DNA of 6,191 nt from Bacteroidales bacterium UBA3623 (GTDB taxonomy: Bacteria; Bacteroidota; Bacteroidia; Bacteroidales; UBA932). Location: assembly GCA_002373715.1 (NCBI GenBank), contig DFLI01000059.1, positions 10,025 to 16,215 of the forward strand. Direction: 5' to 3'. The position numbers and the translations under genes are program-made. This document shows positions 1 through 5,960 of the stretch, in pieces. Position 1 is the stretch's first letter, and each line of letters begins with the position of its first letter. The notes beneath the pieces are model-generated. The model was given only the letters and a program-made list of their open reading frames with translations, searched no databases and was not told the origin of the DNA.

Positions 1-425
1 GCGCCCAGGCTTTCGAAAGTGCAGCGGTAGCCTTCCCGTTCGGTGCGGGTGCCGGAGATGACGACGTCCCAATCGGCATGCTCTTCCTCATTCACTTTGG
101 TGGCCGTCATGGTGAAGGTGGTCTGGTAGGGCTGGTCGTCAAAAACGAAGGGGCCCTCGAAACTTAGGTACCAGACGTTTTCATCGGCCTCCACTATTTT
201 CATTCCGGATAAACGGCTGGCCCAGGTGACCTCTGTCTTTCCAAGGTCCAGGGCTATCTCCAGGTCTTCCAGGGCGCCGGCCATGAGGTCGTCGGCTATA
301 TGCATCATGTACTGGCCTCCGGGGGTGTCTACATAGTTGTCGTGGCCTCCGACAATATCGGCGCCTTTTGTACAGGAGCTCAAAACCAGCACGGTGGCTA
401 CAAAGAGATATAGAATCTTTTTCAT
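1..425 (-). CDS. Putative lipoprotein of unknown function (3' end outside the window)
   Basis: Reading leftward from an ATG at 425-423, the frame stays open for 141 codons to the window edge, so the C-terminus is missing. The N-terminus (MKKILYLFVATVLVLSSC) is a classic lipoprotein signal peptide: two lysines, a hydrophobic stretch at residues 4-15, and a lipobox LSSC with the lipidated cysteine at residue 18. The mature part begins with a Gly/Asp-rich linker (about 20-37). It then alternates short hydrophobic and polar stretches with several Trp, Tyr and Phe residues (about 68-138), which suggests a beta-rich periplasmic-side domain. I recognise no family and assign no function. The start lies 12 bases after the stop of the upstream outer-membrane-type gene, so the two are probably co-transcribed and may act together in the envelope. 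The lipoprotein call is firm; anything beyond it is not supported. Confidence 0.82.
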   Translation of the reverse strand, partial: MKKILYLFVATVLVLSSCTKGADIVGGHDNYVDTPGGQYMMHIADDLMAGALEDLEIALDLGKTEVTWASRLSGMKIVEADENVWYLSFEGPFVFDDQPYQTTFTMTATKVNEEEHADWDVVISGTRTEREGYRCTFESLG

Positions 426-437
426 AACTGCTTGCGT

Positions 438-995
438 TTAAAACCTGAAACCAATACCAATGCGACCGCCTTTGATGACACTGCCAAAGACAGCTTCGGC
501 CGTACCGTACACACGCTGGCCGGCCCATTCACAGCCGATGGGTACCAGGTCGTAGGCAAAGCGGGTACCGTACTGTGAGGCAAAGGAGACGCCCACGGCG
601 GCCCTGCCGTAAAGGCGGAAATGGGCCGAACTGGGGATGCGTAGCTTCACTTCCGGAAGGAAACTGAACATATCGCTCTTGTAGTGATGATAGCTGTAGT
701 CTATCCTTGTCATAGTGTTGACATTCAGATAGTTGTAGTGGAGCTGCAGCCCTACGCTAAGCCAGTTAAGGACGGTGTAATTGTAATCCAGGGTGATTAC
801 CGGCCCCGTGGTAATGGAGGTTTGGGGCTCATACAGGGCGTACAGGTCTGAGGAATAGTCCAGGTTATAATTGTAGTTCACGAACTGGGAATTGAATCCT
901 CCTATGTAGAGGTTCAGTTCGTGCGGATGGTTCTGTGCTGCTGCGGAGCCACAGATACCCACCAGGACAAATAGGGAGATCAATAACTTTTTCAT
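438..995 (-). CDS. Small tyrosine-rich outer-membrane beta-barrel-like protein
   Basis: A 185-residue exported protein. I chose the ATG at 995-993 because MKKLLISLFVLVGICGSAAA is a complete signal peptide, with predicted cleavage after AAA at residue 20. A GTG at 1013 in the same frame would add six residues ahead of the lysines and is unlikely. The mature protein is rich in Tyr and in alternating polar/hydrophobic segments, for example residues 64-90 (ending near LQLHYNYLNV), 110-121 and 125-140. It ends IGIGFRF, and a terminal aromatic residue in a beta strand is typical of outer-membrane barrels. The length suits a small barrel of about 8 strands. This resembles the general outer-membrane beta-barrel protein class of Bacteroidota, but I cannot name a family. 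Cys15 lies in the signal peptide but has no proper lipobox. The gene is the first of a leftward pair with the lipoprotein 12 bases downstream, and is divergent from rpsP. Confidence 0.8.
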   Translation of the reverse strand: MKKLLISLFVLVGICGSAAAQNHPHELNLYIGGFNSQFVNYNYNLDYSSDLYALYEPQTSITTGPVITLDYNYTVLNWLSVGLQLHYNYLNVNTMTRIDYSYHHYKSDMFSFLPEVKLRIPSSAHFRLYGRAAVGVSFASQYGTRFAYDLVPIGCEWAGQRVYGTAEAVFGSVIKGGRIGIGFRF

Positions 996-1139
996 AGTAA
1001 AAGTTAGATGCACGGAAAGGCCGATTCGTGGCAGCTTACAAAAAAAATATCGTAGATAAAAATATTTTTGCTAACTTTGCAACCTCCCACGAGTTGGGGC
1101 ACAACGCATTAATTATTATTTAAAAACAACAGATTCACA
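996..1139. promoter_or_regulatory. Divergent intergenic region between the OMP-like gene and rpsP
   Basis: This is 144 bases of non-coding DNA, strongly AT-rich around 1036-1070 and again at 1108-1139. It must drive rpsP to the right and probably the OMP/lipoprotein pair to the left. The rightward side has a convincing -7 element, listed separately. On the leftward side I see only T-rich stretches and no clean TAnnTTTG box at a useful distance, so the leftward promoter is unplaced. The 30 bases before the rpsP ATG are nearly all A/T and contain no Shine-Dalgarno sequence, as is usual in Bacteroidota. Confidence 0.6.
1072..1079 (+). promoter_or_regulatory. Probable -7 promoter element of the rpsP operon
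   Basis: TAACTTTG is an exact match to the Bacteroidota sigma-ABfr -7 consensus TAnnTTTG. It lies 60 bases before the rpsP start, so transcription should begin near 1085 and give a leader of about 55 bases. There is no clear TTTG at the expected -33 position. An A-run and AT-rich DNA at 1040-1070 may compensate. The placement is inference from consensus only. Confidence 0.55.
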
Positions 1140-1712
1140 ATGGCTGTTAAAATTAGACTCCAGCGCCACGGTAAGAAGAATTTCGCATTCTTCCACATTG
1201 TAGTGGCAGACGCCCGCGCACCGCGCGACGGTAAGTTCATCGAGCAGATTGGCTCCTACAACCCCAACACCAACCCTGCTACCATCGTTCTGGATGGTGA
1301 GAAGGCTCTGGCTTGGCTCAAGGTAGGTGCCCAGCCCACCCTGGTTGCTCGTCGTCTCCTCTCCTATGAGGGTGTTCTCCTCCGCAAGCACCTTGCAGAA
1401 GGTGTTGCCAAGGGTGCTCTCACCGAAGCTCAGGCAGAGGCCAAGTTCGCTGCTTGGAAGGAAGAGCGTGACAAGAAGATTGCTGCCAAGAAGACTGGCA
1501 TCAAGAACGACGAGATTGCTAAGGCCAAGGCTGCCAAGGCTGCTGAAGCTGAGGTGAACGAGGCCCGTGCCAAGGCCATCGCTGCCAAGAAGGCAGAGGC
1601 CGAAGAGGCTGCCCGCAAGGCTGCTGAGGAAGCTGCCGCCGAGGCCGCTCCCGCCGAGGAAGCCGCTGCAGAGGCCGCCGAGGAACCCGCCGCTGAAACC
1701 CCGGCAGAATAA
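1140..1712 (+). CDS. rpsP: 30S ribosomal protein S16 with long Ala/Glu-rich C-terminal extension
   Basis: A structural protein of the small ribosomal subunit that binds 16S rRNA and helps order 30S assembly. The S16 core is clear at residues 1-85: the N-terminus MAVKIRLQRHGKKNFAFFHI, then VVADARAPRDGKFIEQIGSYNP, and the EKALAWLKVGAQPT segment. The protein has 190 residues against about 80-90 in most bacteria. Residues 86-160 form a charged, probably helical Lys/Ala/Glu stretch. Residues 161-190 hold only Ala, Glu, Pro and Thr (16 Ala, 10 Glu, no basic residue), with an EEAAAEAA unit repeated at 163-170 and 173-180. From knowledge of the family, an extension of this kind is normal in Bacteroidota, so I read it as a lineage trait and not a fusion. 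The ATG at 1140 fits the conserved N-terminus. The stop is one base from the rimM start, so the two are almost certainly one transcript. Confidence 0.97.
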   Translation: MAVKIRLQRHGKKNFAFFHIVVADARAPRDGKFIEQIGSYNPNTNPATIVLDGEKALAWLKVGAQPTLVARRLLSYEGVLLRKHLAEGVAKGALTEAQAEAKFAAWKEERDKKIAAKKTGIKNDEIAKAKAAKAAEAEVNEARAKAIAAKKAEAEEAARKAAEEAAAEAAPAEEAAAEAAEEPAAETPAE

Positions 1713-1713
1713 A

Positions 1714-2199
1714 ATGCTGAGGATAGGCAAGGTTCTTAAATCCAACGGGACGGAAGGCGGGCTCGTTATGAGCTTTCTGGACATAACCCCAGAGGATATT
1801 GACCTTCAGGAACCGGTATTCATCGAATTCGATGGACTGCCGGTTCCTTTCTTTTTTGAATCTTTTACCCCCAAGGGAAACAACCGGGCCATCGTTCAGC
1901 TCACCGGCGTGCGCAATCTGAAAGACGCCGACGAACTGTCCGGGGCCGACGTATATGCCGATTATTTTGAGGAAGACCAGGAGGAAGATTTCACCGGGTG
2001 GACCGTCCGTGACCAGGATGGCCGGGAGGTGGGTTCCGTATCGGCCTTTGAAGATATTCCCGGCAACACCTGCCTCTGGGTTCAAAGGGCCGACGGGCAG
2101 GAAATTCTGCTTCCACTCCACCAGGATTTGGTGCTGGGAGTGGACGAAAACAAGCACATCCTAACCCTAACCATACCGGATGGTATTCTAGACCTTTAG
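1714..2199 (+). CDS. rimM: Ribosome maturation factor RimM
   Basis: A cytoplasmic assembly factor that binds the 30S head through protein S19 and is needed for efficient 16S rRNA processing. The protein has 161 residues, close to the usual 160-180. The N-terminal RimM beta-barrel spans about residues 1-85, with the opening signature at 4-18 (GKVLKSNGTEGGLV; an HG pair is usual where this has NGTEG) and the NLKDADELSGADVY motif at 68-81. An acidic linker (84-92) leads to the PRC-barrel domain at about 94-161: GWTVRDQDGREVGSV at 95-109, ILLPLHQDLV at 131-140, and the characteristic end of the type TIPDGILDL. The frame is open further upstream inside rpsP, but the ATG at 1714 is where homology begins and lies one base after the rpsP stop, which suggests translational coupling. 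trmD and rplS, the usual next genes of this operon in Proteobacteria and Firmicutes, are absent. Confidence 0.95.
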   Translation: MLRIGKVLKSNGTEGGLVMSFLDITPEDIDLQEPVFIEFDGLPVPFFFESFTPKGNNRAIVQLTGVRNLKDADELSGADVYADYFEEDQEEDFTGWTVRDQDGREVGSVSAFEDIPGNTCLWVQRADGQEILLPLHQDLVLGVDENKHILTLTIPDGILDL

Positions 2200-2203
2200 T
2201 ACT

Positions 2204-4657
2204 ATGAAACGCGTAACCATTCTCTTAACCACCCTTCTTCTCGCCGCCTGCTCTTCCCAGCAGGGAGACCTTCGGCTCACTAATTGGACCTTACAGCAGG
2301 AAGGCGCAACGGAAAGCTATGAAGTAACTGTTCCCACCACCGTGGCCGGTGTCCTTCACCGGGCCGGCGTGTTCGGAGAGAATCCGCTGGAGCAGCTGAA
2401 TCTCTTTGACATAGACAAGAGCTGCTTTGACAGCACCTGGGTGTTCACCACCCAGTTTATGGGCACCGCCGGTCACCACATCTTGAAGATGGAAGGCATA
2501 GGCTATTCGGCCGATGTGCTGGTGAACGGAGCCCTCATCGCCAGTGCCGATACCACGCTGGGTGTGTTCTCCGTGAGAGAATGGGATATTACCCCGCTGG
2601 TGAAAATGGAAAAGAATACGCTGGAGGTTCGCACGCATAAGAGCCCCTGGGGCAGCCTGAACCACGGTTTTGTAGATTGGAACCCCCATGCCCTGGACGA
2701 GTTCATGGGCATCATTGCTCCGGTAACCATTATCCGTACGGGAGACGTGGAAGTACAGGATGTATACGTGCGTCCGGAACTGTCCGAAGACCTTTCCGAA
2801 GCTGCCATTGAGGTTCGCACCACCCTGGTGAACCGCAGTGACAAGCCCGTAGAGGGCACCCTCAAAGGTCAGTATGAGGGCGGCAGTTTCTCTGAGAAAG
2901 TGAGCCTGCAGCCGGGTGAAACCAAGGTAATCCGTCAGATTGAAGCGGTGGAGAACCCCCGCATCTGGTGGCCTTACGACATGGGCACCCCGGAACTCTA
3001 CCACCTGCAGATGGCCTTTGACCAGTGCCACAGCAAGGAGGTCACCTTTGGCCTGAGGCACGTGACCAGTGAGATAGATTCCCTGGGTCACCGCCAGTTC
3101 TATGTAAACGGCAAGAAGATTCTATTCAAAGCTGCCGGCTGGACAGACGATTTCTTCATGGAGAATACTCCTGAAACCACCCTTCAGCAGCTGCAGCTGG
3201 TGAAAAATATGGGCCTGAACGGTATTCGTTTCGAGAATATCTGGGGTATGGACGACACCGTGTACGACCTCTGCGACCAGATGGGTATTCTCAATCTGGT
3301 GGGTTGGAGCTGCCTTTGGGAGTGGCCCGGCCAGTGCGGTCTTCCCGGAGACGGCAAGTACGGCTGCATCATCACTCCCGAACTGCAGAATTTGGCCGTG
3401 CGTTATTTCCACGACCAGCTTATCCGCCTGCGCAACCACCCCGCCATCATTGGTTGGCTCACGGGCTCCGATATGCTGCCCGCCCCCGAGCTGGAGACCC
3501 GCTACCTGGCGTTATATAAGGAACTTGACTATCGGCCCTACCTTTGCTCTGCCGCTAACCGCAAAAGTACCCTTTCCGGCCCTTCCGGTGTGAAGATGGA
3601 AGGCCCCTACGACTATGTGGCTCCCGATTATTGGTATATAGATACCAAGATGGGCGGAGCCTACGGCTTTAATACCGAGACGGGTATCGGCCTCAATATG
3701 CCGCAGAAGGAGAATGTGCGCCGCATGGTGGGCGAAGAGAATCTTTGGCCCGTAAACGAGGTGTGGGAGAAGCACTGCGTAAGAGGCAAGCAGATGAATC
3801 CCAGCATCCTGCTGGGTGTGATTGCCGGGCAGTATGGAGAAGCCACCGGTTTTGAAGACTTTATCCGCAAGGCCCACGCGGCCGATTACGACGGCACCCG
3901 CGCCATGTTCGAGGCCTTCCGCTGTCATATAGACCACGCCACCGGCATTGTTCAGTGGATGCTGAACAGCGCCTGGCCGTCCTTCTACTGGCAACTGTAC
4001 GACTGGTATCTGGCTCCTACTGCCGGCTACTATGGCACCAAGAAAGCCACGGCTCCTTATCAGCTTATCTATAATTATGGAGAGCATGCCGTTTACACCG
4101 TGAACGACGTAATGCCCGAAGTTAGCTACGAAGCTGTTATTAAGGTATATGACAGCTGCGGCAAACTGGTTCGCAGGGACGACAAGCCCGTGGACTTTAT
4201 TCCCCGCCAGCCCCAGAAGGTGTTCGAGGGCATAGAAGGCCCCGGCTTTGTGGCCCTGGAAGTGAAGCTGGGAGACCAGCTCATTGCCAATAACTTCTAC
4301 TGCCTGCCCGCTTCGGACAATGTGTACGACTGGGCCGCCAGCAACTGGTTCATCAGCCCCATCAAGAAGTACGGAGACCTGTCCTTCGTAACGGCGCTCC
4401 CTCAGGCTAAGCTGTCCATGGAGGTAATTAAGGCCGATGACGGCTTCAGCGTAAAGCTGGCCAATTCCTCCGAGGTAATCGCTTACCAGAACATCCTGAA
4501 GGCGCTGGACGAAAAAGGACAGCTGATTCCAGCCGTCCTTTGGTCTGACAATTTCTTTGCTTTGGAACCGGGAGAGACCCGTACCGTTCATTGCACTCTG
4601 CCGGAGGGCGTTGCCACCGCTCAGATTGCCTTTGAAGGCTGGAACGGCGTTCTTTAG
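2204..4657 (+). CDS. Glycoside hydrolase family 2 lipoprotein, exo-beta-D-glucosaminidase-like
   Basis: An 817-residue envelope lipoprotein predicted to remove terminal beta-linked sugars, most likely glucosamine from chitosan-type or similar chains, by a retaining mechanism. The signal peptide ends in lipobox LAAC (Cys16). Domains in order: sugar-binding-like beta sandwich (about 25-185), immunoglobulin-like domain (186-285), TIM barrel (about 290-605), and C-terminal beta-sandwich domains (about 625-815). The barrel closely resembles CsxA of Amycolatopsis as I remember it: GSD at 421-423, SGVKMEGPYDYVAPDYWY at 461-478, FNTETG at 489-494, and WMLNSAWPSFYWQLYD at 585-600. By that comparison Asp423 is the acid/base and Glu492 the nucleophile; most GH2 enzymes have Asn-Glu at the first site. 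Glu344 (IRFE) lines up with a CsxA substrate-pocket glutamate. The gene starts 4 bases after rimM and its stop overlaps the convergent DUF975 gene. A beta-mannosidase-like specificity cannot be excluded. Confidence 0.9.
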   Translation: MKRVTILLTTLLLAACSSQQGDLRLTNWTLQQEGATESYEVTVPTTVAGVLHRAGVFGENPLEQLNLFDIDKSCFDSTWVFTTQFMGTAGHHILKMEGIGYSADVLVNGALIASADTTLGVFSVREWDITPLVKMEKNTLEVRTHKSPWGSLNHGFVDWNPHALDEFMGIIAPVTIIRTGDVEVQDVYVRPELSEDLSEAAIEVRTTLVNRSDKPVEGTLKGQYEGGSFSEKVSLQPGETKVIRQIEAVENPRIWWPYDMGTPELYHLQMAFDQCHSKEVTFGLRHVTSEIDSLGHRQFYVNGKKILFKAAGWTDDFFMENTPETTLQQLQLVKNMGLNGIRFENIWGMDDTVYDLCDQMGILNLVGWSCLWEWPGQCGLPGDGKYGCIITPELQNLAVRYFHDQLIRLRNHPAIIGWLTGSDMLPAPELETRYLALYKELDYRPYLCSAANRKSTLSGPSGVKMEGPYDYVAPDYWYIDTKMGGAYGFNTETGIGLNMPQKENVRRMVGEENLWPVNEVWEKHCVRGKQMNPSILLGVIAGQYGEATGFEDFIRKAHAADYDGTRAMFEAFRCHIDHATGIVQWMLNSAWPSFYWQLYDWYLAPTAGYYGTKKATAPYQLIYNYGEHAVYTVNDVMPEVSYEAVIKVYDSCGKLVRRDDKPVDFIPRQPQKVFEGIEGPGFVALEVKLGDQLIANNFYCLPASDNVYDWAASNWFISPIKKYGDLSFVTALPQAKLSMEVIKADDGFSVKLANSSEVIAYQNILKALDEKGQLIPAVLWSDNFFALEPGETRTVHCTLPEGVATAQIAFEGWNGVL

Positions 4658-5343
4658 TCTAATCCTCCGTTCAATGCATATTCTGCCTTTACCTCTTCGT
4701 AGAAGGCAGCGGTAGCCGTATACATGTAGCCGTTGAGCCACAGGGTGCCGATACCGCAGGTTAAGAGGCAGAGGAAGCCCCATCCGATGAAGCTGAGCCA
4801 CAGCCAGAAGAGGTCGAACTTGTGACCTTTCATCATGAGGCGGCTGCGGTGGATGGCCTCAGAGGGACCCAGGTCCGGATTTTCGTCCAGGATGTACGGC
4901 GTCATGGCATAGGAGAAAGTCTTGATGATACCGGGAATGATGAAGAGCAGGGACCACAAGAAGATGAAAACGTACATCAGAATCATAGCCCCCACCTTGT
5001 TCCAGTAATTGCTGAAATCCAGGGTGTTGACCACCAGGTTGCTGTCTCTGTTTACCAGCAGCTTGCGGAAGCTGTTCAGGTAGCTGATAACCAGGGGGAA
5101 GAGGAGGAAAACCTCTACCAGGAAGGTGATGGTGGAGGTTCTGTAGATGGGTGCCATGGCCTCCAGAGCGGCATTGGGATCCGTAGAGAGGCTGTCAAAA
5201 TCCATGTTTAAGTACATGAAAAAGCCCGGGCCGGCAATGAGGCAGACGATGAGGAGGTACACCAGGGTGGCCAGTACGGCGTTGAGCCAATTTCCTTTCA
5301 GGGCGTCCAGCGCAGTGTCTTTGAAGTACGTGTTTGATTTCAT
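4654..5343 (-). CDS. DUF975 family integral membrane protein
   Basis: A 229-residue polytopic inner-membrane protein of unknown function. I chose the ATG at 5343 because MKSNTYFKDTALDALKGNW is the normal DUF975 opening (a Lys/Asn start, then an amphipathic helix with ALKGNW). An in-frame TTG at 5367 lies within the likely promoter. Hydrophobic segments fall at about 19-45, 71-90, 117-141 and 177-214, the last long enough to be two spans. The family hallmark follows the third segment: IIPGIIKTFSYAMTPYILDE at 135-154, then SEAIHRSRLMMKGHKFDLFW at 161-180. The usual W-L-x-P-Y of the last segment is WLNGY here (202-206), so the proline is replaced. The protein ends with a short acidic cytoplasmic-type tail. 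The gene is convergent with the glycoside hydrolase, overlapping it by 4 bases, and divergent from lemA. I assign no reaction or substrate. Confidence 0.88.
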   Translation of the reverse strand: MKSNTYFKDTALDALKGNWLNAVLATLVYLLIVCLIAGPGFFMYLNMDFDSLSTDPNAALEAMAPIYRTSTITFLVEVFLLFPLVISYLNSFRKLLVNRDSNLVVNTLDFSNYWNKVGAMILMYVFIFLWSLLFIIPGIIKTFSYAMTPYILDENPDLGPSEAIHRSRLMMKGHKFDLFWLWLSFIGWGFLCLLTCGIGTLWLNGYMYTATAAFYEEVKAEYALNGGLD

Positions 5344-5359
5344 CTTTTTGACAATTAGT

Positions 5360-5391
5360 ATTGACAAATATACACTTTTTTCGGATATTTG
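5360..5391 (+). promoter_or_regulatory. Probable promoter of the lemA operon
   Basis: GATATTTG at 5384-5391 matches seven of eight positions of the Bacteroidota -7 box TAnnTTTG. ATTG at 5360-5363 lies 20 bases upstream, a suitable place for a -33 TTTG/TTG element. Transcription would begin near 5398 and give a leader of about 17 bases with no Shine-Dalgarno sequence. The placement is inference from consensus and spacing. Confidence 0.45.
5365..5372 (-). promoter_or_regulatory. Probable -7 promoter element of the DUF975 gene
   Basis: On the minus strand these bases read TATATTTG, an exact match to TAnnTTTG. They lie 21 bases upstream of the ATG at 5343, so transcription would start near 5359 with a leader of roughly 15 bases. 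No TTTG is visible at the expected upstream spacing. The site overlaps the proposed -33 region of the lemA promoter on the other strand. Confidence 0.5.
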
Positions 5392-5414
5392 TGTGATTAT
5401 TAACCAATAAAGCT

Positions 5415-5960
5415 ATGGTAACCATTATCGTAATTGCCGTAATCGCCCTCCTGGTTATTTGGGTGATTTCCGTTCAGAACAAACTCGTTAAGAAAGACGA
5501 AATTTGCAACAACGCACTTAAACAGATTAATGTACAGCAAATTAGCCGTTACGATGCCCTGCAGGCCCTGGTCAAGTTAACCCGCGAATATGCCGGTTAT
5601 GAGGCCGATACCCTCCAGAAAGTAATCGAGGCCCGCAAGATAACCTCTTCGCCTGCCCCCACAGCCGCAGAGATCAACGCCAATGAGCAGGCCCTCACGG
5701 AGATTGCTTCCCGCCTCATCGCAGTGGCAGAAGCTTATCCCGAGCTCAAGGCTAACCAGAACTACCAGGACACCATGCAAAGCATCAAGCAGTACGAAGA
5801 GAACGTACGCCTGTCCCGCATGACGTTCAACGATACGGTTACCCTGTACAACCAGCAGGTCCGTATGTTCCCCACATCCCTCATCGCCGGTATGCTGGGC
5901 TTCGCTAAGAGAGAGTATCTTGCTGACGACGTAACAAAGAAGGATTACCCTACGATCTAA
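5415..5960 (+). CDS. lemA: LemA family membrane-anchored protein
   Basis: A 181-residue protein of the LemA family: one N-terminal membrane segment followed by a helical-bundle domain. The family's biochemical role is not firmly established. Residues 3-20 (TIIVIAVIALLVIWVISV) are the membrane anchor. The following soluble part has the expected landmarks: ISRYDALQALVKLTREYA at 43-60, EADTLQKVIEARK at 63-75, AYPELKANQNYQ at 107-118, then RLSRMTFNDTVTLYNQQVRM at 132-151 and FPTSLIAGMLGF at 152-163. The length is normal and no landmark is missing. The ATG at 5415 directly precedes the membrane segment. The stop (TAA, 5958-5960) shares its last base with the start of the next gene, so the two should be translationally coupled. 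Confident as a family assignment; no function is inferred beyond a membrane role. Confidence 0.95.
   Translation: MVTIIVIAVIALLVIWVISVQNKLVKKDEICNNALKQINVQQISRYDALQALVKLTREYAGYEADTLQKVIEARKITSSPAPTAAEINANEQALTEIASRLIAVAEAYPELKANQNYQDTMQSIKQYEENVRLSRMTFNDTVTLYNQQVRMFPTSLIAGMLGFAKREYLADDVTKKDYPTI

Noticed and set aside
996..1013. GTG start at 1013 for the OMP-like gene
   Set aside because: It would place six extra residues before the lysines of a complete signal peptide; the ATG at 995 is the natural start.
996..1071. Leftward promoter for the OMP/lipoprotein pair
   Set aside because: Only T-rich runs are visible; no TAnnTTTG box at suitable spacing convinced me, so I did not place one.
1500..1709. 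Repeated GCTGCCAAG/GAGGCCGC-like DNA words as a tandem repeat or mobile sequence
   Set aside because: They are explained by the Ala/Lys/Glu-rich protein composition of the S16 tail; there is no exact long-period DNA repeat.
1567..1713. Upstream extension of the rimM frame into rpsP
   Set aside because: The extension is an Arg/Pro-rich translation of the rpsP tail in another frame, with no RimM similarity; the ATG at 1714 fits the conserved start.
1116..1784. Gly/Ser/Leu-rich open frame antisense to rpsP
   Set aside because: Its low-complexity composition mirrors the Ala/Lys/Glu codons of S16; it has no start context of its own.
4642..4655. Hairpin GAAC-GGC-GTTC followed by TTT at the GH2 3' end as a terminator
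   Set aside because: The stem is only four pairs, lies inside the coding sequence, and the T-tract is three bases long.
3512..4801. Long open frame (429 codons) on the minus strand across the GH2 and DUF975 genes
   Set aside because: It is antisense to two well-supported genes, has no recognisable domain, and its openness follows from the GC-rich codon use of the real genes.
5344..5367. TTG start at 5367 for the DUF975 gene
   Set aside because: The codon lies inside the probable -7 box, and family similarity begins at the ATG at 5343.
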